From the NCBI RefSeq assembly GCF_000485595.1, contig NW_014577085.1:342770-366629 (forward strand): a stretch of 23,860 nt of DNA, in the 5' to 3' direction. The DNA is from Priapulus caudatus (Eukaryota; Priapulida; Priapulimorpha; Priapulimorphida; Priapulidae). The position numbers and the translations under genes were made by a program. The notes beneath the pieces were generated by a model, which did not search any database, was not told the DNA's origin, and saw only the letters and a program-made list of their open reading frames with translations. This document shows, piece by piece, positions 1 through 13,200 of the stretch (within the stretch, counting starts at the first letter, position 1; each line of letters opens with the position of its first letter).

Positions 1-376
<376 letters not shown>

Positions 377-484
377 TTAACATTCTCTACAATACCATCA
401 GTACTAATGAAACGTGCGAAACCTAGTAGCAATTCACCAGTAAAAATATCAGGGTACGACGTCCATGATGTAAACAAAGGCAAG

Positions 485-494
485 TTTCGCGGGC
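485..494. promoter_or_regulatory. E2F-type site
   Basis: TTTCGCGGGC reads as an E2F/DP consensus on both strands, 133 bases upstream of the kinase ATG. It is immediately followed by the E-box palindrome at 502-509. Inferred from consensus only. Confidence 0.5.
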
Positions 495-711
495 TTTTCT
501 GTCACGTGATAAATCTGGTTGGCCTGATATTTAGCCTGTCAGTAGATGTAATATACATGCTAACTAAAAAAAGCTAGCACTTAATATTAAATTTTAATGA
601 TTAATTGTATAAGATCTATGCATTAAATTTTTTGCAGATATCTAATTTTTTCTAGAAACACCCTGCCGCAAACGCCTTAGACTATCGAATGACCGGCTAA
701 ACAATCGGAAT

Positions 712-741
712 TTTCCCGCCACTTGGTATTTCCGGTTCCGG
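712..741. promoter_or_regulatory. E2F-type site next to tandem ETS/GABP motifs
   Basis: TTTCCCGC at 712-719 matches the E2F core. Ten bases on, TTCCGGTTCCGG at 730-741 gives two adjacent CCGGAA cores on the minus strand. Tandem GABP sites are a known hallmark of bidirectional promoters. The cluster lies about 300 bases upstream of the MSH6 ATG. Confidence 0.5.
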
Positions 742-1044
742 TATATGGAACAGTCTATTAATTACGTGGGCTCTCATTGATCACATCCGAAGCCTATTGT
801 TACTTATTAAACTGTGACTACTAAAGTTCGGAATTTTCTATTAAAATATTGTATTTAGTGTGCTATCTTAAGGGTTTGATGTGTAACTGCTATAACACCG
901 ACAATATTCAGATCCCATGAGTTACGGACCCACCCCCAAATTGCTAAATGGTATTTCTAAACACCGCCACAACAACCAACTTTCACTGCGGCATGTGTAT
1001 CGTGGTGTGTTCGATTGCATTTTGATTTGTGTAATTTTGCAGAA

Positions 1045-1273
1045 ATGTCAAAACCCAACACTTTATTCAAGTATTTTACTAAGACGGTATCTCCAAAAGA
1101 GCAGAAGTTGAATGGCTCGAATAATAAGGAAATCAAGAGCCGATCTCCCGAGGAAAACGTGAAAAAGTCGTATGTAGAGAAAAATAATCCAGGCCCAGGT
1201 ACACCGTCCACTTCCACTTCCACTGGAAATAAAATCTCTAAACGTACCGAGCCACTGCCAGCATCAGGAAAGG
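1045..1273 (+). CDS. MSH6: MSH6 exon 1: N-terminus and PIP-like box
   Basis: Codons 1-76 plus one base; donor GTGAGT. It begins [13 protein letters not shown], which lines up with the family's PCNA-interacting N-terminus (L7, Y10 and F11 kept, but the usual Gln4 is Pro). The rest is a Ser/Pro/Lys-rich disordered tail. An in-frame ATG exists at 1015, but the family places the PIP box at the extreme N-terminus, favouring 1045. An AG at 1041-1042 after a T-rich stretch could be the end of a 5' UTR intron. Confidence 0.9.
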
Positions 1274-4200
1274 GTGAGTATGAAAATAATTCAAGATCGT
1301 GACCATGTTTCATTACAACTGCAATTACAGGGGTAGAAATTAGTTTGAAAATTTACAGGCCCGCCGGGCCTGTGTAATAATGTATTACTACTCTAGTAAT
1401 ACTAAGTAATAGTACTACTACTAGTAGTACTAGTAGTATTACTATCACAGGATCAGGGGCGTAAATCCGTACCGAGGAGTGGGGGGGGGATGATCGGCGA
1501 TATAGCCATCACATACTAGCACGAGCACAATTAAGCCCACAATAATTTACGCACACGCGCGCGATTGCGCACGCACGAACATATACACACGTACATTACC
1601 TCGATCGTCATCCCAACACAGCTGTACACGAATGGCCTATAGGCAACATTACCTGCTGTTGAAACAAATAGTAAATTGTTGAGCATGCTTAAAGGTATAA
1701 TAAGCCCATTGCTTATGCAATATTGACGAATGCTTGAGTAACTGGCACCTTGTGTAGTTAATAAGTACATAACCTTACATCCAAACGCGTATTACTATTA
1801 GTTTGTCCAAATTATTACTGCTGGTTACTAAGAAATGTCTATTAAATTGAAACCCGCAGTCCAAAAATCAGTTGTTTACAGTTTCAAACTGCTGCCGGCG
1901 AAGCGGGTGTGATACAGATTTATAGTGGACCGGACATTTTCGCACGCATACGCGGCCGGTTGTACGCAATACTATCATCAGTGATTTCGTAAACATGGAC
2001 GCTCGTGATAAGGAACTTTTTGGCAGGGCTGTCCACGTGCGTGCGTGATTAGTACGTGTGTTTTACTCCATTTCCATGTTTAGTCCGTGGCCGTGGTTAC
2101 ACCGCTGACACCTCCATTTAATCTGGCGTCCAAAACATACGGGCCGCACAAATGTTTACGTCATCGCTTGACTCCTGGATGACATTTACGGCACGTAAAC
2201 GATACGTTGATACATATCAACAACCGATTTCAAGTCTTGTTTGTAATGTAACCAGCAGTGATATTGGACAAACTAATACACGTTTGGCTATAAGATTACG
2301 TACTTATTAACTACACAAGGTGCCAGTTACTCTAGCATTTGTCAACATTGCATAATCAATCCATGGGCTTATTATGCCTTTAATCTGATTCTGTAGTGTA
2401 GCCGTATGTCGCAGTAGCTGCCATCCAGAAGTGTAATTCATTGTGACATATGGAGTGCAATACTGCAGGTTAGATATGGCACCAGTGCGTGCCAAAACCG
2501 GCAATTGAAAGGCAATAATATTGATGTTACGGGCTATGTCCAGTTCGTTTCAAATATCAATACAGATAGATGACATTAGTATACATGTTTCTTTTTGGAT
2601 CATTTGTAACAGGTCGATTTTATTCAGATCATCATGCATGACTTTTGCAGCTTCCGTACCTCAAGTAGGAGAATTAGTGTGGGCAAAATTGGAAGGCTAT
2701 CCTTGGTGGCCAGCCCTCATATGTAATCACCCTAACAAGAAGAGGTGTTTCCAACCAGGAAAAAATACAGAAGTTCATGTGCAATTCTTTGATGAACCAC
2801 CTTCCAGAGCATGGGTGAAACAAAGGTAACAAGTATATATATAGTGTTGTAGTACAAAGTCCATTTATTTTGATGCTCTGACATTTGAATTTTGTTGGGC
2901 TACCTACCAGTAAAAGAACTCGCTTTCCAATCCTGTCTGCAGAGCATTTCAATGTAATAACATAATCAGGGTTCTTTCCAGGCCTTTATTGCATGTAGGG
3001 TCTGAGACATATGCCTTTAAATCTGAAGTTAATGAGCTAATTTGCAACATCCCATAAATCCTCATACGTGCCTTGATTCCATAATCGACGTGAAGTAATT
3101 CACAGCTGTGTTTACTGTTGACAATTTCAAAACAGTCATGCAGTGTTTTCACAGCTTTTTATACATATATGATACGTATACATATTCTAACTGATCGAGC
3201 TTACCTGTGTTGTATTGGAACACTTCTGACATGCAATTGACTCTAATTGATACAACTCTCTCCTGGACTTTCCCCATCTGTCCATAAATGACTTGCCTTC
3301 TGAAATTTCTTAAGAGAACCTTGACAATATATAATTATTAGAAATGGTCTGAATTATGGATAGAAGCTATTAATTAGTGATGTCCCGATGATCGATTATA
3401 ATCGAAAATTGATCGATTATAGTCTCAAATTCGATAATCAATTTTGAAAACAAATAATCGATTATCGGAAACACCAAAACAAACAAACAAGGAACTGTAC
3501 TCACGATGTGTGAATTGATATGACAAGTAGAGCACAAGTCCTGCAGGGGCCCGTTGTCAGAAACGTAAGGTTAATGCTAATGTTACTGTTAACATAGGTC
3601 CTGTCTGATTGCAGAGCTGTACTAGTGTACTTATAGACATGGACAAATTGGACAGTGTCTTTGTATGAGAACAAGAACAAGTCTTGATCATGTTTGTTTA
3701 AAACTTTTAATGTTTTAATAAAGGCATTTAAACCATTTCTTTTTAAATTGATTAAATACTGTTTAGGAACAGACATTGATATACATACAGCAACCTTCAC
3801 AGAGTTGATACATGATCATAAAACATGATAATATTGAATGCTATGTATAATTGTATATATACAAAGTAAGATTAAATTAAATCTATGCTATTATTAACCG
3901 ATTATCGGATTATAATCGATTATCGATCAGTTAAGGGAAACCGATAATCGATTATGAAATTCCAACCGATTCCCATCACTACTATTAATTATTATCTTGT
4001 GTTATCCAGGTTCGTGAGGGAGTTTAAGGGAACTGATAGTGCGGAGGCAAGGCGTGGTGGGCTGTGTTTCAGCGGAGACCCCAAATGGAAGAGGGGTTGT
4101 CTACAGGCAGAGAAGGCGTTAAGCTTAGGAGCTGAGGAAAGGCTAGAATCGCTAGTTGTTTGCAAGGCTTCATCAGATGATGATGGTGATGACGACAGCC

Positions 4201-7200
4201 TCATGGACATGGACGGTAAGCAAGTGACTTTCGCCTGTTAATTGTGTCAAACGAGTGCATAAATTAGACCAAGATCTGTATGTGGCAGATTATGTTGGAT
4301 ATTTGTTAGTTTAGGTGTGATGTATCGTAAAGTGCTGCCACCGCTAATAAACAGAAGAGCATGTTCTCTCTCTCCTAACGTACATGGCTGACTTAGTAGT
4401 TATCTCCTAGCGTGGTTCCTAATAGAATGTCCCAGCAAGAGCGACATTACATGGTGTCAGAAGTGGGATAACTAACACTTCTGATAGTTACACTATAATA
4501 GATGTCAAATTAAATGGTAGATGTGCTAAACCATACTTGGCATTTTAGCAGCGAATGGGTTGAGCATGTTACAATTAAGAGTTCTTGTTTATATAGAAGA
4601 CGGTGGCAGTGACGACGATAGCAAAGAAAATCATGTGACTAGCAACCAAGATGATGATGCTACTAACATGCAGGCAGGTTTCAAATTGCTTTAAAACTTT
4701 AATATCGCATCGGTAAAGAAGTCGGTGTTTTGTTAAATGTCAATCCAGGCAGATGAACCATATTATGCCTACATCAATGCTGTTGATTTGATTTGATAAA
4801 AGATACATTAAATTCTAGACTGTTGATGTCATAGGTACGGCCACATGAATAATATGCAATTATTTATACATAAAGTGCTATTTTGTCCTTAACTAATATT
4901 CCTTTGTGATAGCATTTAACATTTTTATGTATATGTAGGGAAGTCACAGAAAGAGAAGAAAAGGATCAGCCAGGAAAGAAAAGTCTTCCAAGCGCAGACG
5001 AATAATTGCCGCCAGTGACAGTGAATCGGGTAATTATGCAGATGAGATTGGGAATTACAAATATTACTGCATAATATATAGTGATGTCACGATCATCGAT
5101 TATACTCGATCATCGGTTGATCAGTGGCTCGAACCAAGCGCTTGGTTATCAAAATCTGTAATCAATTTCATCGAAAAAAAAAAAAAAAATAATAATAATA
5201 ATCGAAATAAATGTTAAACTTGAACAAGAAAACTTGGAAAAGTGATGAAAATCAGAGATATCATCGCCATTTTAGTTCGGGAATCACCCGACATTCGCCG
5301 TAGTTACTTCCTGTTGAGGGGCTAAAGCCTAGGACACACTAGGGATTTTATACGCTGGCTAAACAAGTATATACATGCACACACGTACATGCACACGACG
5401 TTAAGCAAACGTGGGCATTCAACACCCCGAGTAACCGATTGTAACCAATCGTCGGTTAATTGGGTCCAACCGATGATCGATTACGAAATTACAACCGATT
5501 GACAACACTAATAATATATGACTACCATATTGCTGTTAAAAATGAAACCTTTATATTCCATAGCATGTAAAGTAATGTCATCAATGATTTTTTTTCATTT
5601 TGTTATCAAATGTTCCTTTATATGTGAAATACAAGGTATGTAGACTGTAGTACTGGCTTGTTTCAGGTATCCCTACTGTACTTTACATGCAAGTTTACAT
5701 GAATTATGTGTCACACATTTGCCCATATTTATAAGGGAATTGCATCATAATGCCACATATTTTCTGTGCCTAAGAAATGCAGTGAATACTGCAGCATAAT
5801 TATTGCATAAATGAAATTGTCTTGCATGTGTTGTTTACTAGAAAACGAATACAAACCTGTGGATGACTCGGTAGAGAGCAGTGATCAGTCATGCAGCAGT
5901 GGAGTAGATGAGAGTAGTGAGTCTTCTGAGAAGGAAACCCCAACTGATGACGAATCCCCCGTAAAGGTACAGCCTTAATTCTTCTCTGGTGGTAGTATTT
6001 TAGGTTCTGGCCAAGCAGCTACAGGGATCGAATTTCAGTTTTTTAAGGGCAAGGCAAGTGTTGTCTTGGTAGAAATCAGGAATTATACGCGACGGTGGCA
6101 AGTTGGAGGGGGCATCAAGGAAAACATGGTATTCATCAGCATTCAGCAGTTTTTTATGTAAGACAAGTGATGTTCACAGCCTGGAATTTATGGGAAGAGC
6201 GTGGAAGCAAACCTGGTAGGGTAGCCATGACAACTTGCTGTGGATATTAACCAGATTATTATGTGTACCACAGCAAGTAAGGGCAGCAACCATGGCCTGA
6301 AGTTCTAAACCCACAGGCCGTGATTTTGATCTCTCCTGCTATTCCTGAATGAGATCAGAATATGCTACTCTGTAATGTAGTTGTGTATTACTTGAGACGA
6401 ATAATGTTTTTCTGCTGCTGTCTGCATACTGTGGCTCTGGTGTTGTTGTTGTTGTTGTTGTTCTACCTACTTCAGTTTTGTTAAGGACCAATCTCGTGTA
6501 TGTGGTTTAAATGGGGATTCACCTGTTCTATTAGTGGTGGCGGCTATATGTACATCGTCAACTGTGCTCTGTGTATCTGACCCTGTTCTATCCTAGCATT
6601 GGAATCAAGTAGTTCTCTTGCAAAATTATGTGCGAGTTTGTAAGATAATTATGTGTTCTTATTCCCATGTATCCTGTATATGCTCCGTTGGGTAAATTGT
6701 GTTTGCTCAACTTTTCTTGTCGATAGCTTATATATTACACGTGTTTTATTAAATTCATCAAGAAGCGAAGGAAGCCAGCCGGAGGACGTTCGGTATCTGC
6801 TGGCAAAGCAAAAATGATAACAAATAACCACCTCGATGATATGAAAACACCTGATAGAAGGATTCTGCCATCAACGCCATCTAGTGATAGAATAAAGACA
6901 ACCCCTACAGTCAGCAGTGGGACGAAGAATCGACTGTCGCTCTTTTCCGCACCTGAGGTAATTGCATCTTTACGTTGTGTACATACATTGTAGTATGTGT
7001 GTCTAGTAACAGGATATTTTGATTACAGAATATTATCATTTTAGCTGCAAATTCACTAGGAAGTACTATTGCCATGGGTCGTCGTCCGTCGTACGTCCGT
7101 CTGTCCTTCCGTCCTTCCGTCAACATTTGGCTACGGTCAACGATAACTCAGGAACCGTTTCACCTACATGTTTGAAATTGGGTATAGTTGTTACTGCTAT

Positions 7201-10200
7201 GGGAGAGGTTTGAACGTCCTATTTTGGAGCACACCAGTCGACGTACTTTCGAGCCACGGCAATTTTTTAGCAAAAATGGGAATTGCCATTAGTCAGTTCA
7301 GGTTTAACGGATTTTGCTCATTTTTGGTATGTGAATGAATAAGGGCCAGGGATTTTGATATTTAAAAAAAAAATTATGCAAATTAAATAGGTTTTGGCAA
7401 TTATATAGCATATTATATAGACACGCAGATAACAGTGTGGTGTCACACTCGTCTGGTTCGTTTTACAAGATTTCATTGACAATATCTTTAATGCAAAATT
7501 GGTATTTCCTCTCCACCCTGCCGATAAAACGTCTATATTAGAGTAAAGTTTTACAAAACATGTCAGAACGCAGCATAACCTATTTATTTCTAACGCCATC
7601 GCTAAGAAACATCAAAGCGGGTATAGCGCCATCTACCGTCACAAATTGTGATTCATTTTGGTTTATAAATTATTATTGCGATATACAGATGGCAACCGTG
7701 TGCTACCGCCTAGAAAAACTCATAGGAAGTAAATACTTCCATGCAACCAATTAACCTTTGACAAAAGTTGTGTTATGGGCAGGGAAACACCATTGTCACG
7801 TGGTATATAGCAGCTACGTGGAATAAGCGTATCCTCTCAATCTTACACGTTACACATCGGGAGCTCCGCTTTTAGGCAGTGCCTAAATCTGAATATTATA
7901 ACGTTAAATGGCGATCATTCAGGTGTAACGCCATCACTCGCCCACATCTCAGACTTTCACATCTCAAACATTTATTTTCACATAAAAAATTACACATATA
8001 ATTATCAAGAGTATATAATGGGAGTTCTCCCATATATACTCTTCGTTTCTATAATGTACGTCGATGGTTGCTCAATTAGAACTGACTTCTTATCACTCAC
8101 TCATTTGTGTCCTTTTTTGTGGTGAGCTACAGTCAGGACAGTGTCATTGACACTTTCATTGTAACTAATATTATGGTCATGGCAATCATTGTGATTCTGT
8201 GCAGTCACCTTCCGTAACTGATGGAGAAAACCAGAAAGGAGAGGGAAAATTTGCTCATCTCAGTCTCGACTTCCTACAGGATTCGAAGATAAGGTATGGC
8301 ACATTTTGCTATTGAGAGCCATTAGTCAATCATAGCAGCTGTTGTGTTCAATCTGATCCTATTTCTCACCTATATTTCCTTCTTCATTGTAGGATTTTAC
8401 CATCAAATACCGGTACATTATTGTGGGGGTGGTATGAATCCCTGCTGTTAGGGGGATAGATTGAGAACGTTTCAACCTAACAGATTGCGATGAACAATTG
8501 ACCGGATAATATAGAGTAAAAAATGAATGGCCTAATAACTAATTGAGCTATCCACTTGAGCAATTTAATCGTGCCCCTCTTGGATATTGTTGCTTGATCC
8601 ATCAAGCTTATATACTTTATACGTGCCGTGTTATCGTGCATACCAAAATGTTGCCTTTGCAGCACTTTATTACTGAGTATTATATATTTAGAATGGCCTA
8701 TTGGAATGCTAATTAGCTAGAGCTATAGATGGCTGTTCACCATGCCAGTCTGTTTACAAGATTGGCAAACGGCAGCCTGTTCCAGATGTTTGTGAACTGT
8801 ATTTTTATGACTATAGAATATTTTACAGTTGATATTTGATATTAAATCATACCATTCAATCATTATAATTGTTGGAAGGAATAATATTTAGTTGTGATTT
8901 AAACAAAAAATTATGAAATTGTGTTAAAAAGTGCAATTTTGTGAAAATTGATATAACTGCTTATTTGCAGGGATGGTCAGAAACGGTTCCGTAATGATCT
9001 TGACTATGATCCGAGGACATTATATGTTCCTGAGCATTTCCTAAAGACAGCAACTCCTGTAAGATACTATTTCCAAATTGGAATATGTCTATGTCTTGCT
9101 CTCTGACGTTTAAGGGCGTTATGTTGGTTATGGTGGCTTTTTATCTGAGATTTTTGAGATCTCATTGTATATACTTATGTTTCTATATTTATAGTTGATA
9201 TATGGAATTTATATATAATAGTACACCACAGTTTAAAGTGCCAAGTTGTTTACCACTGAACTATACAGAGTTTAGCTATATCTCTCTCCATCCTTCTTCA
9301 AGCCTAGAGTAAATGTGTAATAGGGGTGATTGTTGGTTATTGATATTTCGTAATATGTTCATAGGCATTACGGCAGTGGTGGGGAATGAAGAGCAACCAT
9401 TTTGACACAATCCTGTTTTTCAAGGTAAGTTTTCTGGACATATTTGTATTTCAGTTACCACTTGTGTATATAGTTCCCCCAGTGATACACCCAATATCTT
9501 TCTACTTACATCATATAGTATATAACCTTACTGTCCTTCAGTGTATTACATTTTAAAATTATATAATAATAAAATTAATATCATATACTATATGCTCTTC
9601 AGGTTTATATAGACAAATCCATATTTTTTTTACACAACTAGGTTGGAAAGTTCTATGAACTCTATCACATGGATGCTGTTACAGCAGTAAATGAATTGGG
9701 ACTAGTCTTTATGAAGGTTAGTCTTAGAATGTTCCCTTCCTTCAAATCTCGTGAAATTATTTTATTGTGTTTAATAATAATTTGGAATCCATATCTTATT
9801 CCCAGTTTTAGTAGATAGGTTATGGATTAGTGTATTATTTCTTATCTCTCATTCCCTTGTCTTGAGGATACACTCAGCGTTACGGACCGGTACCAATGTG
9901 AAGGGCATTACAACCAAATCTCATCAAATCCAATCAAACACATTTATTTAATAAAAGAGATATCTTTCTACGCTCATCGTGAAAATAATCACAGAAACTT
10001 GCTCGCTAATTACATGACAGCAAAAATTGTAAAAAGGTTGAAAAATGATTTTTCCCATATTCCTCAGAAACAGCAAAGGTTGGGAACCTAAACGTTTAGC
10101 CCTACATTGTTCATAGTATGCACTAGTAAAGAGTACCTGGAATTTTTTAAATGCTGTATTTAAGGAAAAAAAGTTAAAAAGATGCACAAAACCATATGTG

Positions 10201-13200
10201 GAAATACACAGGGATTTTGTACTGTTTGGGAGACCACATAGATAGCTGCCCAGAGGCGCCATCTATCAAATAAAAATGGGTATTGAAATTTTGACAAAAT
10301 TTAACCTACAACCCTGAGTGTACCCTTAATTCTTTTGTCTTCATTACATGCCCCGGATTAGTACTCCTGCCATATTTGGGACTCCTGAAGAAAATTTCCT
10401 GAACCTGTGTTTTTCTATAGCTCTTCTCAGTGTGCCTCAATAATATGTCTACTGTGTAGAGTTTGATTGTGATGAGAGCTCAAACGTTACAGGGACAGTA
10501 TGCCCACTCGGGTTTTCCTGAGATCGCCTATGGCCGCTATGCTGACACCCTGATACGAAAAGGCTATCGTGTGGCTAGAGTTGAACAGACGGAGACACCG
10601 TCAATGATGGACGAGCGTTGCAAGCAAAGTACAAGTCGTATAAACACTACGATCGTGCAAAATCTGCTGTCAGTTTACTGTCACTGGATGTCTAACTGCG
10701 GTGGTCGACCTGTAAATCACAAGTTCTGATTAAACGAATTGACAGTTACTCATTTTTTACAATACAGTCAGTGTAAGAGCTTAATTGTCTCTGTTTCCCA
10801 CATTCTATTATTAGACCACTGATGCGCTCTGAGGCATAGGTTAATCTTTTAGCACTTTGATCCTGTCCCACAAATTATCTGTCGCCAAGATTGTTCTTAA
10901 ATGCGCGAAAATGTTCAGCACGATCTCTGAACAGCCACTGCGTTATCGGTCCAGTGCAGTCGCAGTGAGTTCGCGCGGTCGTCTGCCGGCTTTCGTTAGC
11001 CGTCACGTGAACGAGCGATTGCAAACGTGCACTTTCTTCGCAGTGGCACGAGCGCCAACCAAGTTCGACAAGGTCGTGAAGCGAGAGATATGCCGCGTGA
11101 CGTCGCAGGGAACAAGGACGTACAGCGTGATTGACGGCGATCCGTCCGAGGCTGACAGCAGCTATCTGCTCGCCGTCGCCGAGAAGGTGAGACACGGCGC
11201 TCGCAGCCTCGCGGTGTCCGCCTCGTGTCCTCGCGAGCGTCTCGTGGCCTCGTGGCCTCGCGAGTGACTCGTGTCCTTGCGAGCGTCACATCCGCGCGAG
11301 CGTCTCGCATCCGCTCAAGCGCCTCGTTGCTTCCCGAGTGACTCGTGTCTTTGAAAGCGTCTCACATCCGTGCCCGTGCGAGCGCCTCGCATCCGCGCCT
11401 GCTCGAGCGCCTCGTGTCCGCGCGAGCGCCTCGTGGCCTCGCGAGCGCCTCGTCGCCTCGCGAGTGACTCGTGTCCTTGCAAGCGTCTCACATCCGTGCC
11501 CGTGCGAGCGCCTCGCATCCGCGCCTGCTCGAGCGCCTCGTGGCCTCGCGAGCGTCTCGCATCCGCGGCCACGCGTGAGCGTCTCTTGGCCGGCTCGCGG
11601 TTTCCGCCTCGTGGCCGTGCCCGCGCGAGCGTCTCGTTGTCAAGACTTTCAGCTCATTGTTGTGTTGCATTTAGTGTATACCTGTACCCATCAATGTATG
11701 CGGGATATTTTTAGTATGTTTTCATCTGGTAATAGGATGGGTCTATGACCTCTGATATAGCTCAGCTTATCAAGAGGCGGGGGGTGGGTGCCGTGCTTTC
11801 CATATTTAATTTTGAAATAACCAAAGCATTATCCAACAGTCTAGGTCAATCATTCAGTGATATATCGTACCATAAGACTCCCCATGGAACAAGTCGGATG
11901 AATGCTAATCTTGATTTCTTTATTTACATGCAGGAGTTGGACGAGTGTGCAGGAGGAGAGAGTCTGTATGGTGTCTGCTTTGTTGACACATCCATTGGGA
12001 AGTTTCATGTGAGTTTACTCCTATTATTATGATTATTATTATTTATTATTATTCATAGTAGTAGTGGTGGTGGTGGTGGTGGTGTCGGTGGCAGCGGCCG
12101 GCAGCAGTATTACCTTTAGAATTTAGTGGTGTAATTATGTGAATATACCTTACGTATATCTTAGACCTTCAGCAAACTTCATCGATACAAGTGTAACTAG
12201 ACAGAGGGCACTCACGGAGTGCATACCTCCGCCAGCGACATACGCCATACGCCATACGACTCACGAACACACGAATAACCGACGATATACGCCAGTGTAC
12301 TGACATGTACACGCTCCCATGTAACATGTATGTGTTACGAGCTGGCTCGCTGGGCTCGCTGGCTAGCTGACTCGTTGGCTTGCTGGGTGATATCGATCGA
12401 CCGCCGCGCTAATATCAATCGTGCGAACACACTAACACACGAGAGCGAAAACATAACCTCCTCCAACTCCGTTGGGCGGAGTTAATGATGCATCGAACTA
12501 TTGATCGATTGCTGTAGTGATTGGTTTGATAGCATTGCATCGAACACAAAGTAACGCAAAGTTATCTATCACCGATAGTTTACTGAACAATCGATCATAT
12601 CTGATAGTTGCAACATTTAAAACAACAGGTTGGTTTATTTACTGCTAAAGAGAGGTTTTCACATGTAAATGTGACTGAAAACCATTACCGGCACTTCCGT
12701 CGTCGTTTTTAGACAGTTTAACCGGTCCCCAGTTAATCTATGTAAGGTCCACTCAACTAGTTAATTTGCTATGCACAAGTGTGTGAGTGGAATGACAGGG
12801 TATTATTCTAGTAAATAATGCAAACCAAAACGAGACCTGCTGCAACACAGTATGATAATACATCAACAGCATCTCAGTAGTTTAGCAATTACTGCAATAG
12901 TTTCCACGATAGTAATTCAACTATCACACTATATATCACAATTGTAAAATTGACCCACTATAGGCTTCTCCTTCCCTATTCATGAATAAGGACCTGTTTG
13001 TGTGTTTTGTGGAATTTTTATACCCCCCGCCAACAAAGTTAGGGGGGTGGTATTCTGGAAACGCTTGCATGCATGGTCTGTCTGTCTGTCTGTTTGTCCG
13101 TCTGTCCGCCACCAGACTTGTCCGGACATCTCCTCTAAAGGTACTGGACCGATTTCAACAATATTTGTTACACATCACCAGTACCCAATGTATATGTGCA

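Noticed and set aside
1015-1044. Upstream in-frame ATG for MSH6 at 1015
   Set aside because: It would place ten extra residues before the PIP-like box, which is N-terminal in the family, and the stretch looks like an intron end (TTTTGCAG).
3954-4009. Coding extension of exon 3 to the left (open frame from 3954)
   Set aside because: That stretch is the end of the hAT-type MITE plus its target duplication, and the conserved protein resumes exactly at the acceptor.
4597-4677. Exon 4 ending at the canonical GT donor at 4678
   Set aside because: It gives phase 1, and exon 5 then reads into a TGA; the GC donor at 4674 is needed for the conserved frame.
7035-7130. CRISPR-like spacing of CCGTC units
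   Set aside because: Units are 4-5 bases, directly adjacent, in eukaryotic intron sequence; it is a simple tandem tract.
10996-11748. Several long open frames on both strands (up to 136 codons) around 10996-11748
   Set aside because: They arise from the stop-poor GC-rich minisatellite and the antisense of exon 13; the translations are repetitive Arg/Ala/Ser with no family similarity.
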